DNA of 64,000 nt from Pseudoalteromonas atlantica (GTDB lineage Bacteria; Pseudomonadota; Gammaproteobacteria; Enterobacterales; Alteromonadaceae), in the NCBI GenBank assembly GCA_007988745.1, contig BJUT01000011.1:19231-83230 (forward strand), given 5' to 3'. The position numbers and the translations under genes were made by a program. Below the pieces are notes generated by a model. The model was given only the letters and a program-made list of their open reading frames with translations. It did not search any database and was not told the DNA's origin. This document shows, piece by piece, positions 36,890 to 44,609 of the stretch (positions within the stretch are counted from its first letter, which is position 1; each line of letters begins with the position of its first letter).

Positions 36890-38965
36890 TTAATTTATAA
36901 GCGCGATAAAAAAGGCCATTTCGAGGGCTTTTTCTTCAAGGCTTTTAAAACGCCCAGATGCGCCGCCATGCCCAGCATCCATATCGGTTTTAAATACCAG
37001 TATATTGTTATCGGTTTTGAGTTCTCGCATTTTTGCTACCCACTTCATAGGCTCCCAATATTGTACTTGAGAGTCGTGCAGGCCTGTGGTGACTAAAATA
37101 TGCGGGTAGTCTTGGGCGCTAATATTATCGTACGGTGAGTACGCGGCTATTACATCATAAAAGTGTTCATCGTTTGGGTTGCCCCATTCATCATACTCGT
37201 TAGTGGTAAGTGGAATACTTTCATCTAGCATGGTGGTTAACACATCTAAAAATGGCACATGACACCCTACACCTAAGTAAAGCTCTGGCGCTTGGTTTAA
37301 TACAGCGCCCATCAACAAACCACCTGCACTGCCGCCAGAGGCAAATACTTTGTTTTTATCACCGTAGCCTTGCTCTACAAGAGCCTTTGTAATATCAATA
37401 AAGTCGCTAAAGCTATTTTGTTTATGCTCTTTTTTACCTTGCTCGTACCAATGGCGTCCTAGCATTTCGGAGCCTCTTACATGTGCAATCGCATACACAA
37501 AACCGCGGTCTAGCAAACTCAATGAGGTACTCGAAAAGCTCGGATCTATCGTGTAACCATATGCACCATAGCCATATTGAAACAGTGGGTTAGTGCCATC
37601 TTTGGTAAAGGTGTCTTTTCTATAAACTAACGAAACAGGTACTTGCACGCCATCGCGTGCTGTCACGAATAAGCGCTCAGAGGCATAAAGTGCACTATCA
37701 AACCCGCCCAGTACTTGCTGCTGTTTTAACAATGTTTTTTTGCCCGTGGCTAAATCAACATCGTACAACGTTCCAGGCGTGGTTAGACTTGAATAATAAA
37801 TACGTACCGAACGCGCCTGTGGCTCGGGGTTCATCGCCACAGCGGCATAGTAGCATGGGTCGCTAAATTCAAGCGCCATGCGCTCTTGAGCTTGGTTAAT
37901 AACAACAAAGCGAGCTTGACCTTGCTCGCGCTCAGTTAATACTAAAAAGTCGTCAAATATCTCTACGCCTTCAAGCAACACATGCTCACGGTGCGCGGTG
38001 TGCTCTTGCCACTGCGTTTTATCTGCAATCGTTTCGCTTGTTGCCGTCATCAGTCTGAAATTTTTAGCTTGCCAGTTGGTTACTATGTAATAAGTATCGT
38101 CGTGTTTATCTATATCAAACTCATGCCCTTCTTCGCGCGGTAGTAATGCGTTAAATTCACCTTGCGGGTTATTGGCATCAAGCACCCAGGTATCGTTTGT
38201 TTCGGTGGTGGCCAAATCTATAATAATAAGGCTCTCGTCACGGCTTTTACCCAAGCCCATAAAAAAGCTTTTATCGTGCTCTTCATACACCATAATATCT
38301 TGGCTTTGCGCTGTGCCTAGTTCATGCCTAAACACCTGAAAACCCAGTAACGTTTGTAAGTCTTTTTTAACGTAAAATACGGTTTTATTGTCGTTAGCCC
38401 AAACAATTTGCCCTTCAGTGTTTTCTAAAACATCGCTGAGCATTTCACCTGTTTGCAGGTTTTTAAAATGTACGCTGTAAATTCTGCGCCCTTCGGTATC
38501 TTCGCTGTATGCCATTAATTGCTCGCATGGGCTTAGCGCGACTTCACCTAGTTCGTAAAATTCATGGTTTTGAGCTAAAGCATTTACATCAAGTAGTAAC
38601 TGCTTGTTATCGGTGTTAATACTTGTGCTTCTGTAATGGCGCGAATACTCATCGTCACCACGTACCTCTGAGTGATACCAGTACTTGCCATCTTTAACCG
38701 GCACCGTGTTGTCATCTTTTACGATGCGCCCTTTAAGTTCTTCAAAAATACTGTTTTGAAGTGGTTTTATTGCGGCTAGTTGCTCATCGCAGTATGTATT
38801 TTCGGCTGCTAAATGGGCGAGTATTTCTGGGTTTTCGCGCTCATCATCGCGCATCCAGTAGTAGTTATCGGTGCGCGTTTTATTGTGCATAGTTAATTGA
38901 TGAGGTTGCTTTTTAGTAACTGGAAAACGAGCTAATGATTGAGAAGAAAATTCACTTAAAGACAC
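36890..38965 (-). CDS. ptrB: Oligopeptidase B-type prolyl oligopeptidase (S9A)
   Basis: This serine peptidase of about 691 residues has an N-terminal beta-propeller and a C-terminal alpha/beta hydrolase domain. The nucleophile lies in GGSAGGLLMG (about residue 541), the histidine in DAGHGGASGR (about 668) and the aspartate in VTTGLHDSQV. Oligopeptidase B cuts short peptides after Arg/Lys in the cytosol, and the length and lack of a signal peptide fit. The frame extends to a GTG at 39025 inside the preceding terminator, so that start is wrong. GTG 38965 (VSLSEFSSQSLARF) is preferred, and ATG 39007 is possible. Confidence 0.92.
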   Translation of the reverse strand: MSLSEFSSQSLARFPVTKKQPHQLTMHNKTRTDNYYWMRDDERENPEILAHLAAENTYCDEQLAAIKPLQNSIFEELKGRIVKDDNTVPVKDGKYWYHSEVRGDDEYSRHYRSTSINTDNKQLLLDVNALAQNHEFYELGEVALSPCEQLMAYSEDTEGRRIYSVHFKNLQTGEMLSDVLENTEGQIVWANDNKTVFYVKKDLQTLLGFQVFRHELGTAQSQDIMVYEEHDKSFFMGLGKSRDESLIIIDLATTETNDTWVLDANNPQGEFNALLPREEGHEFDIDKHDDTYYIVTNWQAKNFRLMTATSETIADKTQWQEHTAHREHVLLEGVEIFDDFLVLTEREQGQARFVVINQAQERMALEFSDPCYYAAVAMNPEPQARSVRIYYSSLTTPGTLYDVDLATGKKTLLKQQQVLGGFDSALYASERLFVTARDGVQVPVSLVYRKDTFTKDGTNPLFQYGYGAYGYTIDPSFSSTSLSLLDRGFVYAIAHVRGSEMLGRHWYEQGKKEHKQNSFSDFIDITKALVEQGYGDKNKVFASGGSAGGLLMGAVLNQAPELYLGVGCHVPFLDVLTTMLDESIPLTTNEYDEWGNPNDEHFYDVIAAYSPYDNISAQDYPHILVTTGLHDSQVQYWEPMKWVAKMRELKTDNNILVFKTDMDAGHGGASGRFKSLEEKALEMAFFIALIN

Positions 38966-39007
38966 AACAAAACCGTATAAAAAATAACAATGCAGGCAGT
39001 TTATCAT

Positions 39008-39042
39008 AAAAATAAAAAAGCCCACTCATAGAGAGTGGGCTT
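39008..39042 (-). terminator. Rho-independent terminator of the GbpA-like gene
   Basis: A 10-bp stem (AAGCCCACTC at 39018-39027 with 39033-39042) is followed on the minus strand by TTTTTTATTTTTATG. It lies about 85 nt past the GbpA-like stop. Confidence 0.88.
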
Positions 39043-39126
39043 GAGGTATAAGTCCAAATTTTAAAATTACTGCAATTTTATTCTTGTCATTACACCCATG
39101 GGAAGATGGTTTTTATTTTAAAAGCG

Positions 39127-39699
39127 TTAAGAGAGCTTAATCCAGGCCATTGCCCAGCTTTTTCCGATACCAGGTTCAAAGCTTGGGTCTTTATCATTAT
39201 TGGTTCTGCAAAATTGGCTAAATGGCCATGCCTTACATTGGTATATATAACCTGTTTTAGGCTGCAGTACGCGAGTACCCGCGTTGTATTGCTCGCCCCC
39301 ATTAGGGTATACAAAATCATATGCTTGGTTGGTGCACTTAGCGGGGGTATCGCACTTTGCAATGCAATGAAAATCAACCTTTGCCTTATTAATACCGCTA
39401 CTTTCTAGGGCAAATATTTCGTTATCTCTATAGCCAACAACCAACCCTTGCTTGGTCATTCTACCTGCACTTACCAGGGGCACATGCACGTTTATATACT
39501 CAGCAACTAAGCGTGGCCAAGCATGAGGCTCACCTTGTTCTAAAGAGGTAATTTTATAATCAAACGATAAATCAACAAGCACTCCTTGCATGTCTGAAAA
39601 GGTTACACTAACCACATCCCCAATGAACAATTGAGTATGATGGTTTAAACAACCTATAGTTGACCATTTTCCACAGGCCAACGACGTATGCATAAACAC
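39127..39699 (-). CDS. Headless GbpA-like protein: GbpA domain 2 plus CBM73 chitin-binding domain
   Basis: This 190-residue ORF starts directly in a region resembling domain 2 of Vibrio GbpA (KWSTIGCLNHHTQLFIGDVV, LVSAGRMTKQGLVVGY). It ends in a CBM73-type chitin-binding domain with YNAGTRVLQPKTG, YQCKAWPFSQFC and FEPGIGKSWAMAWI. The catalytic AA10 lytic monooxygenase domain, GbpA domain 3 and any signal peptide are absent. Either the gene is a remnant left by deletion, or a non-secreted product has a new role. The GTG at 39699 is well spaced from AAGGTG; ATG 39693 is the alternative. Its leader carries a c-di-GMP riboswitch. Confidence 0.78.
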   Translation of the reverse strand: MFMHTSLACGKWSTIGCLNHHTQLFIGDVVSVTFSDMQGVLVDLSFDYKITSLEQGEPHAWPRLVAEYINVHVPLVSAGRMTKQGLVVGYRDNEIFALESSGINKAKVDFHCIAKCDTPAKCTNQAYDFVYPNGGEQYNAGTRVLQPKTGYIYQCKAWPFSQFCRTNNDKDPSFEPGIGKSWAMAWIKLS

Positions 39700-39787
39700 A
39701 GTAACACCTTAAGAGTCACAAAATTTTATCCATATCATATGGATACACAAAAACGACACTGAGGGCAAGCAATACCGTATAAAAATT

Positions 39788-39868
39788 ATGCAGCAGCCCT
39801 GCTATCGTAGGTTACACCTTAGACCGGAAACTTTGCGTCTTAGCCTTTCGACTAATTTGCCAACAGAA
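39788..39868 (-). promoter_or_regulatory. Cyclic di-GMP-I (GEMM-I) riboswitch
   Basis: On the minus strand the leader reads GGCAAATTAG, a GAAA tetraloop hairpin (TTAGTC-GAAA-GGCTAA), then GACGCAAAG and CCGGTCTAAGG, and a 3' segment GATAGCAGGGCTGC. These are the conserved P2 and P3 blocks of class I c-di-GMP riboswitches, in order and spacing. It starts within about 10 nt of a strong promoter and ends about 90 nt before the GbpA-like ORF. In Vibrio cholerae gbpA is also under such a riboswitch, which supports both calls. The downstream stem ATCCATAT-ATATGGAT (39730-39746) may be part of the switching platform. Confidence 0.88.
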
Positions 39869-39875
39869 AAAAGTG

Positions 39876-39904
39876 ATTATAAAACGTGCGCAAAGCTTAT
39901 TCAA
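39876..39904 (-). promoter_or_regulatory. Sigma-70 promoter of the riboswitch/GbpA-like gene
   Basis: On the minus strand TTGAAT (39904-39899) and a perfect TATAAT (39881-39876) are separated by exactly 17 bases. The predicted start lies just before the riboswitch aptamer. Confidence 0.85.
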
Positions 39905-39947
39905 ACAAAAGAATGTAACCGAGATTTTTATGTAACCCTAAATAACT

Positions 39948-39979
39948 AAAAAGCCAACTTGTTAAAGTTGGCTTTTAAT
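39948..39979 (-). terminator. Rho-independent terminator of the RND operon
   Basis: AAAAGCCAACTT (39949-39960) pairs with AAGTTGGCTTTT (39965-39976) around GTTA, immediately after the RND stop. It isolates the riboswitch gene from the pump operon. Confidence 0.92.
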
Positions 39980-39982
39980 AGT

Positions 39983-42900
39983 TTAAGAGGTTTGGTTTAT
40001 AGGGGCTTTTCGCCTAAATACTTTTCGAAAAGCCATTTTAAACACGCCGCCAATATCGCCTAAAATAATGTACAAGCACGGCACCAATATAAGGGTGATT
40101 AGTGTTGCAAACATTACCGCAAAGCCTAGCGCTACTGCCATAGGGATTACAAACTTAGCTTGTAAGCTGGTTTCAAACATTATGGGCAGAACCCCTGCAA
40201 AGGTTGTAATAGAGGTTAATAATATTGCCCTAAAGCGTGCACAACCGGCTTCTATTACCGCGTTTTTAACGCTTACACCCTCTCGGCGTACTTGGTTTAC
40301 GTAGTCGGTCATTACCAGCGAGTCGTTTATTACAACGCCAGCCGCGGCTATTAAACCAAAGCCCGACATTAAGCTAATGTCTAAATCAAACCAAAAGTGT
40401 CCCCAAATAGCCCCCGTTAAACTAAACGGAATAACCGACATAACAATAAGCGGCTGGGCATAACTTTTAAGTGGTACAGCAAGCAATATATAAACTAAAA
40501 TCATGCCGCCTACAAAAAACAGCAGCTGCTCATTAGCTTGCGCTTGTTGCTCTTCTATTGCGCCACCTAGCTCTGATTTTACACTTGGGTATTCTTCTTT
40601 AAGTTGCGGCAGTAAGTTTTCTTTTACTTGCGAAACTACTTCGCCTGGCTCTATAACTTCTTCATCAATGCTGCCGTACACATAAACAGTACGATAACCG
40701 CCCTCACGGCGAATATAGCTTATACCCGGCGTTTCGGTTAATTCAACCACATCGCCTAAAAGTACTTCACGCCCCTGCGGTGTAGTAACTACTGTGTGTT
40801 TTAGCGATGAAAACGCTTCGCGAGTCAGTTTAGGGTAACGTACCATTACTCTTACTTCTTCGCCGTTACGTATTACACGCTGTGCTTCACCACCATAAAA
40901 ACTAGCGCCTACTTGGTTTGCAATGTTAGCAAGGTCGAGTCCTAAATCGTAAGCTACAGGTTTTAAGCTCATTTGCACTTCTTTGCTAGCAGGGTCAATG
41001 GTTGAGCTTATATCAAACAAGCCTTTTTGTTGCTGCAATAGCTGAATAAAACGACGGCCTGCCGCATTAAGCGTTTCTATATCAGAGCCAAACAGTAAAT
41101 AACCAAATTCGCCTTCGCCAGTGCCGCCACCGCCGCCAACATCATCTTCAATAGTGAGTGATTTAATACCGGCAATGGTTGGCATAGCTTCTCGCCAGCG
41201 GCGCGAAAGTTCAAACGCGTTATAAGGGCGTAAGTCTTCATCAACCAACGGCGCAAGTAACTGAGACTCTGTTCTGCCTTGGTTAAATACCAGTACATCA
41301 CGAATTATTTTTTGGCCAAATTCACGCTCTGTTTCTTCATCAACTCTTAACACCATGGCTTCTACTTCACGAATAGCTGCAATAGTTTGTAAATCAGACA
41401 CATTGTCATTCATTTCTATATGAATTTGCGGAAAATCATGCGGCACTTTTGGAGTGGGTACAGTGCGTACTTTATTTGATGTGATCAGCGCAATGCTTAT
41501 AAAAAACATAGCAATAAAGCCAAACAATACTGTCCAACGCCAATCTACACAACGCGATATAAAACGCTTATAAGGGCCATTTACAAAGCCAAAAAAGCGG
41601 GTATTAAACCTATCGCGCCAGCCCCCTTTTTTAATAGGTGAAAAGTGCGTGTGGGCAATGTGCGCCGGTAAAATAAGTTTTGATTCAACTAAGCTAAATA
41701 CTAAACACAGCATGACTACTACGGCAATACCGTAAAAGAAGGCGCTTTCTGGCCCGCTTGAAAGTGTAAACGGGGCAAACACTGCAATGGTTGTTAGTAC
41801 ACCAAATGTAGCAGGGGTTGCTACACGGTTAGCACCACGGACGACGTTTTCAACTCCGCCTCCGCTTTTTTCAACCTCAGTATAGGCGGCCTCACCTATT
41901 ACTATGGCGTCATCTACCACAATCCCGAGCACCATAATAAAAGCAAACAACGAAATAATATTAATGCTTATACCAAATAAAGGCATTAGCATCATGGCGC
42001 CTAAAAAGCACACTGGTAAGCCAATCATTACCCAAAGCGCTAATTTAAAGCGCAAGAATAACGAAAGCATAATAGCGACTAATATTGCTCCTTGAAACAA
42101 GTTAGCTTTCATCATATCAAGGCGCGCATTTAGGTAGTACGTCATGTCCATTAATGGCTCTAACCTAACGCCCGGTGGCAGCTGGGTATTTTTTTGTTCA
42201 ATAAATGCTTTAACCGAATCGGCAACGGGGATCATGTTTTGATCTTGCGTTGCCTTTACCGACATATACACTGCGTTTTCGCCATTAAATTTAAAGTAGC
42301 GCTCGCCTTCGGTAAATTGGTCTTTAATAACAGCAATGTCTTGAAGCAATACCTTAGCGCCGTATTCGCCTATTTTTACCGGAATTTGTCTAAACTCATC
42401 GCCAGAGTAATACTGGTTTTCAACCCTAACAGAAATAATCCCCGCATCTGTTGTTAGTTGCCCCGCCGAAAAATTAGCAGAGTAATTACGCACAGCGGTC
42501 ATTACATCGCTTAGGGTTAAGTTGTATTGGCGCAAAGTGTCTGGGTCGATTTCAATGGCAATTTCATCAAGCGGCACATCGTTTTCTACCAACGACACGT
42601 TTGATAGCTGTAATAGCTCATCTTCAATTTGATTGGCAATTGGTTTGAGTTCTGTCAGCGGCAAATCGGCAACTAAGGTCATCCCTATAACATCTTGCCT
42701 AAACTCAATCTGACTTATGGTGACCGGTTCCATACCCGCAGGAAAGGTTGCAATACCATCAACACGCAGCTTTACCTTATCAAGTACATCGGTAAGCTCT
42801 GCATCGGTGTTAATTTCAAGGCTTGCTCTACCGCCATTTCTAAAGGCGCGGTACACGCCCTTTTTAATTTCGGTCACATCCTTTAGTGATTCTTCAATTT

Positions 42901-43123
42901 TTATAAGAATGCTTTCTTCAATTTCTTGTGGTGAGGCACCGGGGTAATTTGCCTCAACATTAATGTAGTTAATTTCTACATTAGGAAACATTTGGCGCTG
43001 AATGGTTAAGTAGCTAATAATCCCCATGATGATAATAAAAACCATCATTAGGTTGGCTGCAACAGAGTTTTTAGCAAAATAAGCTATTAACCCTGTTTGT
43101 TTTTTTTCAATTGATTCGCTCAT
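39983..43123 (-). CDS. RND efflux transporter, permease subunit (HAE1/AcrB superfamily)
   Basis: This 1046-residue inner-membrane pump has twelve membrane helices and two large periplasmic loops. It starts TGLIAYFAKNSVAANLMMVF, and the proton-relay helix contains VLGIVVDDAIVIGEA (the DD pair in helix 4). It resembles AcrB/MdtB-type and especially the marine MFP-RND pairs without a local outer-membrane channel. The drug or metabolite exported is unknown. It lies 11 nt after the adaptor gene and ends at a strong terminator. No tolC-like gene is nearby, so a channel encoded elsewhere must be used. Confidence 0.95.
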   Translation of the reverse strand: MSESIEKKQTGLIAYFAKNSVAANLMMVFIIIMGIISYLTIQRQMFPNVEINYINVEANYPGASPQEIEESILIKIEESLKDVTEIKKGVYRAFRNGGRASLEINTDAELTDVLDKVKLRVDGIATFPAGMEPVTISQIEFRQDVIGMTLVADLPLTELKPIANQIEDELLQLSNVSLVENDVPLDEIAIEIDPDTLRQYNLTLSDVMTAVRNYSANFSAGQLTTDAGIISVRVENQYYSGDEFRQIPVKIGEYGAKVLLQDIAVIKDQFTEGERYFKFNGENAVYMSVKATQDQNMIPVADSVKAFIEQKNTQLPPGVRLEPLMDMTYYLNARLDMMKANLFQGAILVAIMLSLFLRFKLALWVMIGLPVCFLGAMMLMPLFGISINIISLFAFIMVLGIVVDDAIVIGEAAYTEVEKSGGGVENVVRGANRVATPATFGVLTTIAVFAPFTLSSGPESAFFYGIAVVVMLCLVFSLVESKLILPAHIAHTHFSPIKKGGWRDRFNTRFFGFVNGPYKRFISRCVDWRWTVLFGFIAMFFISIALITSNKVRTVPTPKVPHDFPQIHIEMNDNVSDLQTIAAIREVEAMVLRVDEETEREFGQKIIRDVLVFNQGRTESQLLAPLVDEDLRPYNAFELSRRWREAMPTIAGIKSLTIEDDVGGGGGTGEGEFGYLLFGSDIETLNAAGRRFIQLLQQQKGLFDISSTIDPASKEVQMSLKPVAYDLGLDLANIANQVGASFYGGEAQRVIRNGEEVRVMVRYPKLTREAFSSLKHTVVTTPQGREVLLGDVVELTETPGISYIRREGGYRTVYVYGSIDEEVIEPGEVVSQVKENLLPQLKEEYPSVKSELGGAIEEQQAQANEQLLFFVGGMILVYILLAVPLKSYAQPLIVMSVIPFSLTGAIWGHFWFDLDISLMSGFGLIAAAGVVINDSLVMTDYVNQVRREGVSVKNAVIEAGCARFRAILLTSITTFAGVLPIMFETSLQAKFVIPMAVALGFAVMFATLITLILVPCLYIILGDIGGVFKMAFRKVFRRKAPINQTS

Positions 43124-43134
43124 TAATTTACACC

Positions 43135-44319
43135 TTACAACTGTTGCGCATCAGCGCTACTTTCGGTGTTTGTATTAGCGTTACTTGGCTCGCCCATGCC
43201 AGCCACTTTAACCTGCATGCCTTTTTGTGGGTACTCAGGTAACGTGGTAACCAATTTATCATCGGCGTTAAGTCCGCTGCTAATATAAAAGTACTCGCCT
43301 TCTTCTCTTACTACGGTTACTTTGCGCGGTTCAAGTTCTTGGTTTTCGTTAACTATCCACACCGTTTGGTTATTAACTAATGATTGCGGCAAACGGTAAA
43401 TATTATTAAGCATGGCGCCTGCAAAATTAACCTGCACGTAGCTGCCAAATTTAATAGCCGGTTGCTGTGTTTTTAAGCCGTATGGGTCTTCAATACGTAC
43501 CACTAAGCTGCTCATGCGCGTCGCGTTATCTACAATACCTAGGTCGCGGTCAATCACGCCTTCACGTGTAAAACTGTTTAAGCCTTTTTGAATAATAGTG
43601 GCCTTAATGCCCTTAATTCGCTCCGGTAAAAATACGCTATCAAAACCAGCAATAGGAATAATAACCTCTGCTGTTTCTATATTATTTAAATCGGCCACTT
43701 GTGCGCCCATAGCCACAAACTGGCCTACCCCCACATTACGACTTATAACAAGCGCATCGTAAGGTGCTTTTATATCGCAGTTTTCTAAATCGCGTTGCGC
43801 TCTTTTTAATGCGGCTTGCGCCGATTTAACCGCTGCTTGGGCGCTTAGCACCTGCGGTTTACGTAAAAACAAGTCGGTACGTGCCTTACTCGGAAAACGC
43901 TTTGCTTCGTCTTCGGCTACTTTTGCCTGCGCTTGCTCTTCAATTAAGGCCGCTTTGGCACGCGCTAAATCGGCTTCGGCTACCAATACGGCTGCTTCGT
44001 AGTTGTCTTTTTCAATGCTAATAAGTGTATCGCCACGAGAAACCACGCCACCCGCTACAAAGTTAGGGTGCCAGCTAATTACTTCGCCCGACACCTGCGC
44101 CGCCAACTGCGTATTTTCTAATGGTTTTATTTCGCCATAGCTGTTTATTATTACTTGATGATTATTAGCTTCTACAGGCTCAACTTGCACGGTGGGGCGT
44201 GTATCTACTGCTGTTTTACTTTGATCTTCTTGTGCAATAGCGTTTATTCCCATAAAGCCCACTACACCAATGGCTAATGCTACAAATGGGAACACCCATC
44301 TCAGTGAATTTGATTGCAT
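43135..44319 (-). CDS. RND efflux periplasmic adaptor (membrane fusion protein)
   Basis: This 394-residue HlyD/AcrA-type adaptor has an N-terminal membrane anchor (about 8-28). The lipoyl halves are AAQVSGEVISWHPNFVAGG and DIKAPYDALVISRNVGVGQF. A helical hairpin between them (about 115-178) contacts the channel, followed by beta-barrel and membrane-proximal domains. The C-terminus is low complexity (NANTNTESSADAQQ). It bridges the RND pump to an outer-membrane channel and is the first gene of the two-gene operon. Confidence 0.93.
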   Translation of the reverse strand: MQSNSLRWVFPFVALAIGVVGFMGINAIAQEDQSKTAVDTRPTVQVEPVEANNHQVIINSYGEIKPLENTQLAAQVSGEVISWHPNFVAGGVVSRGDTLISIEKDNYEAAVLVAEADLARAKAALIEEQAQAKVAEDEAKRFPSKARTDLFLRKPQVLSAQAAVKSAQAALKRAQRDLENCDIKAPYDALVISRNVGVGQFVAMGAQVADLNNIETAEVIIPIAGFDSVFLPERIKGIKATIIQKGLNSFTREGVIDRDLGIVDNATRMSSLVVRIEDPYGLKTQQPAIKFGSYVQVNFAGAMLNNIYRLPQSLVNNQTVWIVNENQELEPRKVTVVREEGEYFYISSGLNADDKLVTTLPEYPQKGMQVKVAGMGEPSNANTNTESSADAQQL

Positions 44320-44609
44320 ATCCTAATTACCTCATATTTCTACTAACACTATAATAACAGAGCGCAATAAAACATTAACCTGACATTTGTAAGCAACTGT
44401 TACAAATCAAATTGAGAACTAAATATAGCTGTGTACCCGTTAACAAACACCTGCTATTCATCGCATTTATTATATTTTGTTACAAACTTTTACTATTTAA
44501 AATCAACAAATTACAGCTTTAGGCTATTATTTCATCGAGAAGATGTGCGAACAAATTTTAATTTACGTACAGTCACACTAAATAAATAACAGCGAAAAAG
44601 ATTATTACA

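Noticed and set aside
38966-39025. N-terminal extension of the oligopeptidase B frame to a GTG at 39025
   Set aside because: The GTG lies inside the terminator stem of the preceding gene, and the extra residues are hydrophobic and unlike the family. The start is placed at 38965.
39106-39408. Rightward ORF antisense to the GbpA-like gene
   Set aside because: It is the shadow of the riboswitch-controlled gene; no ribosome binding site or family was seen.
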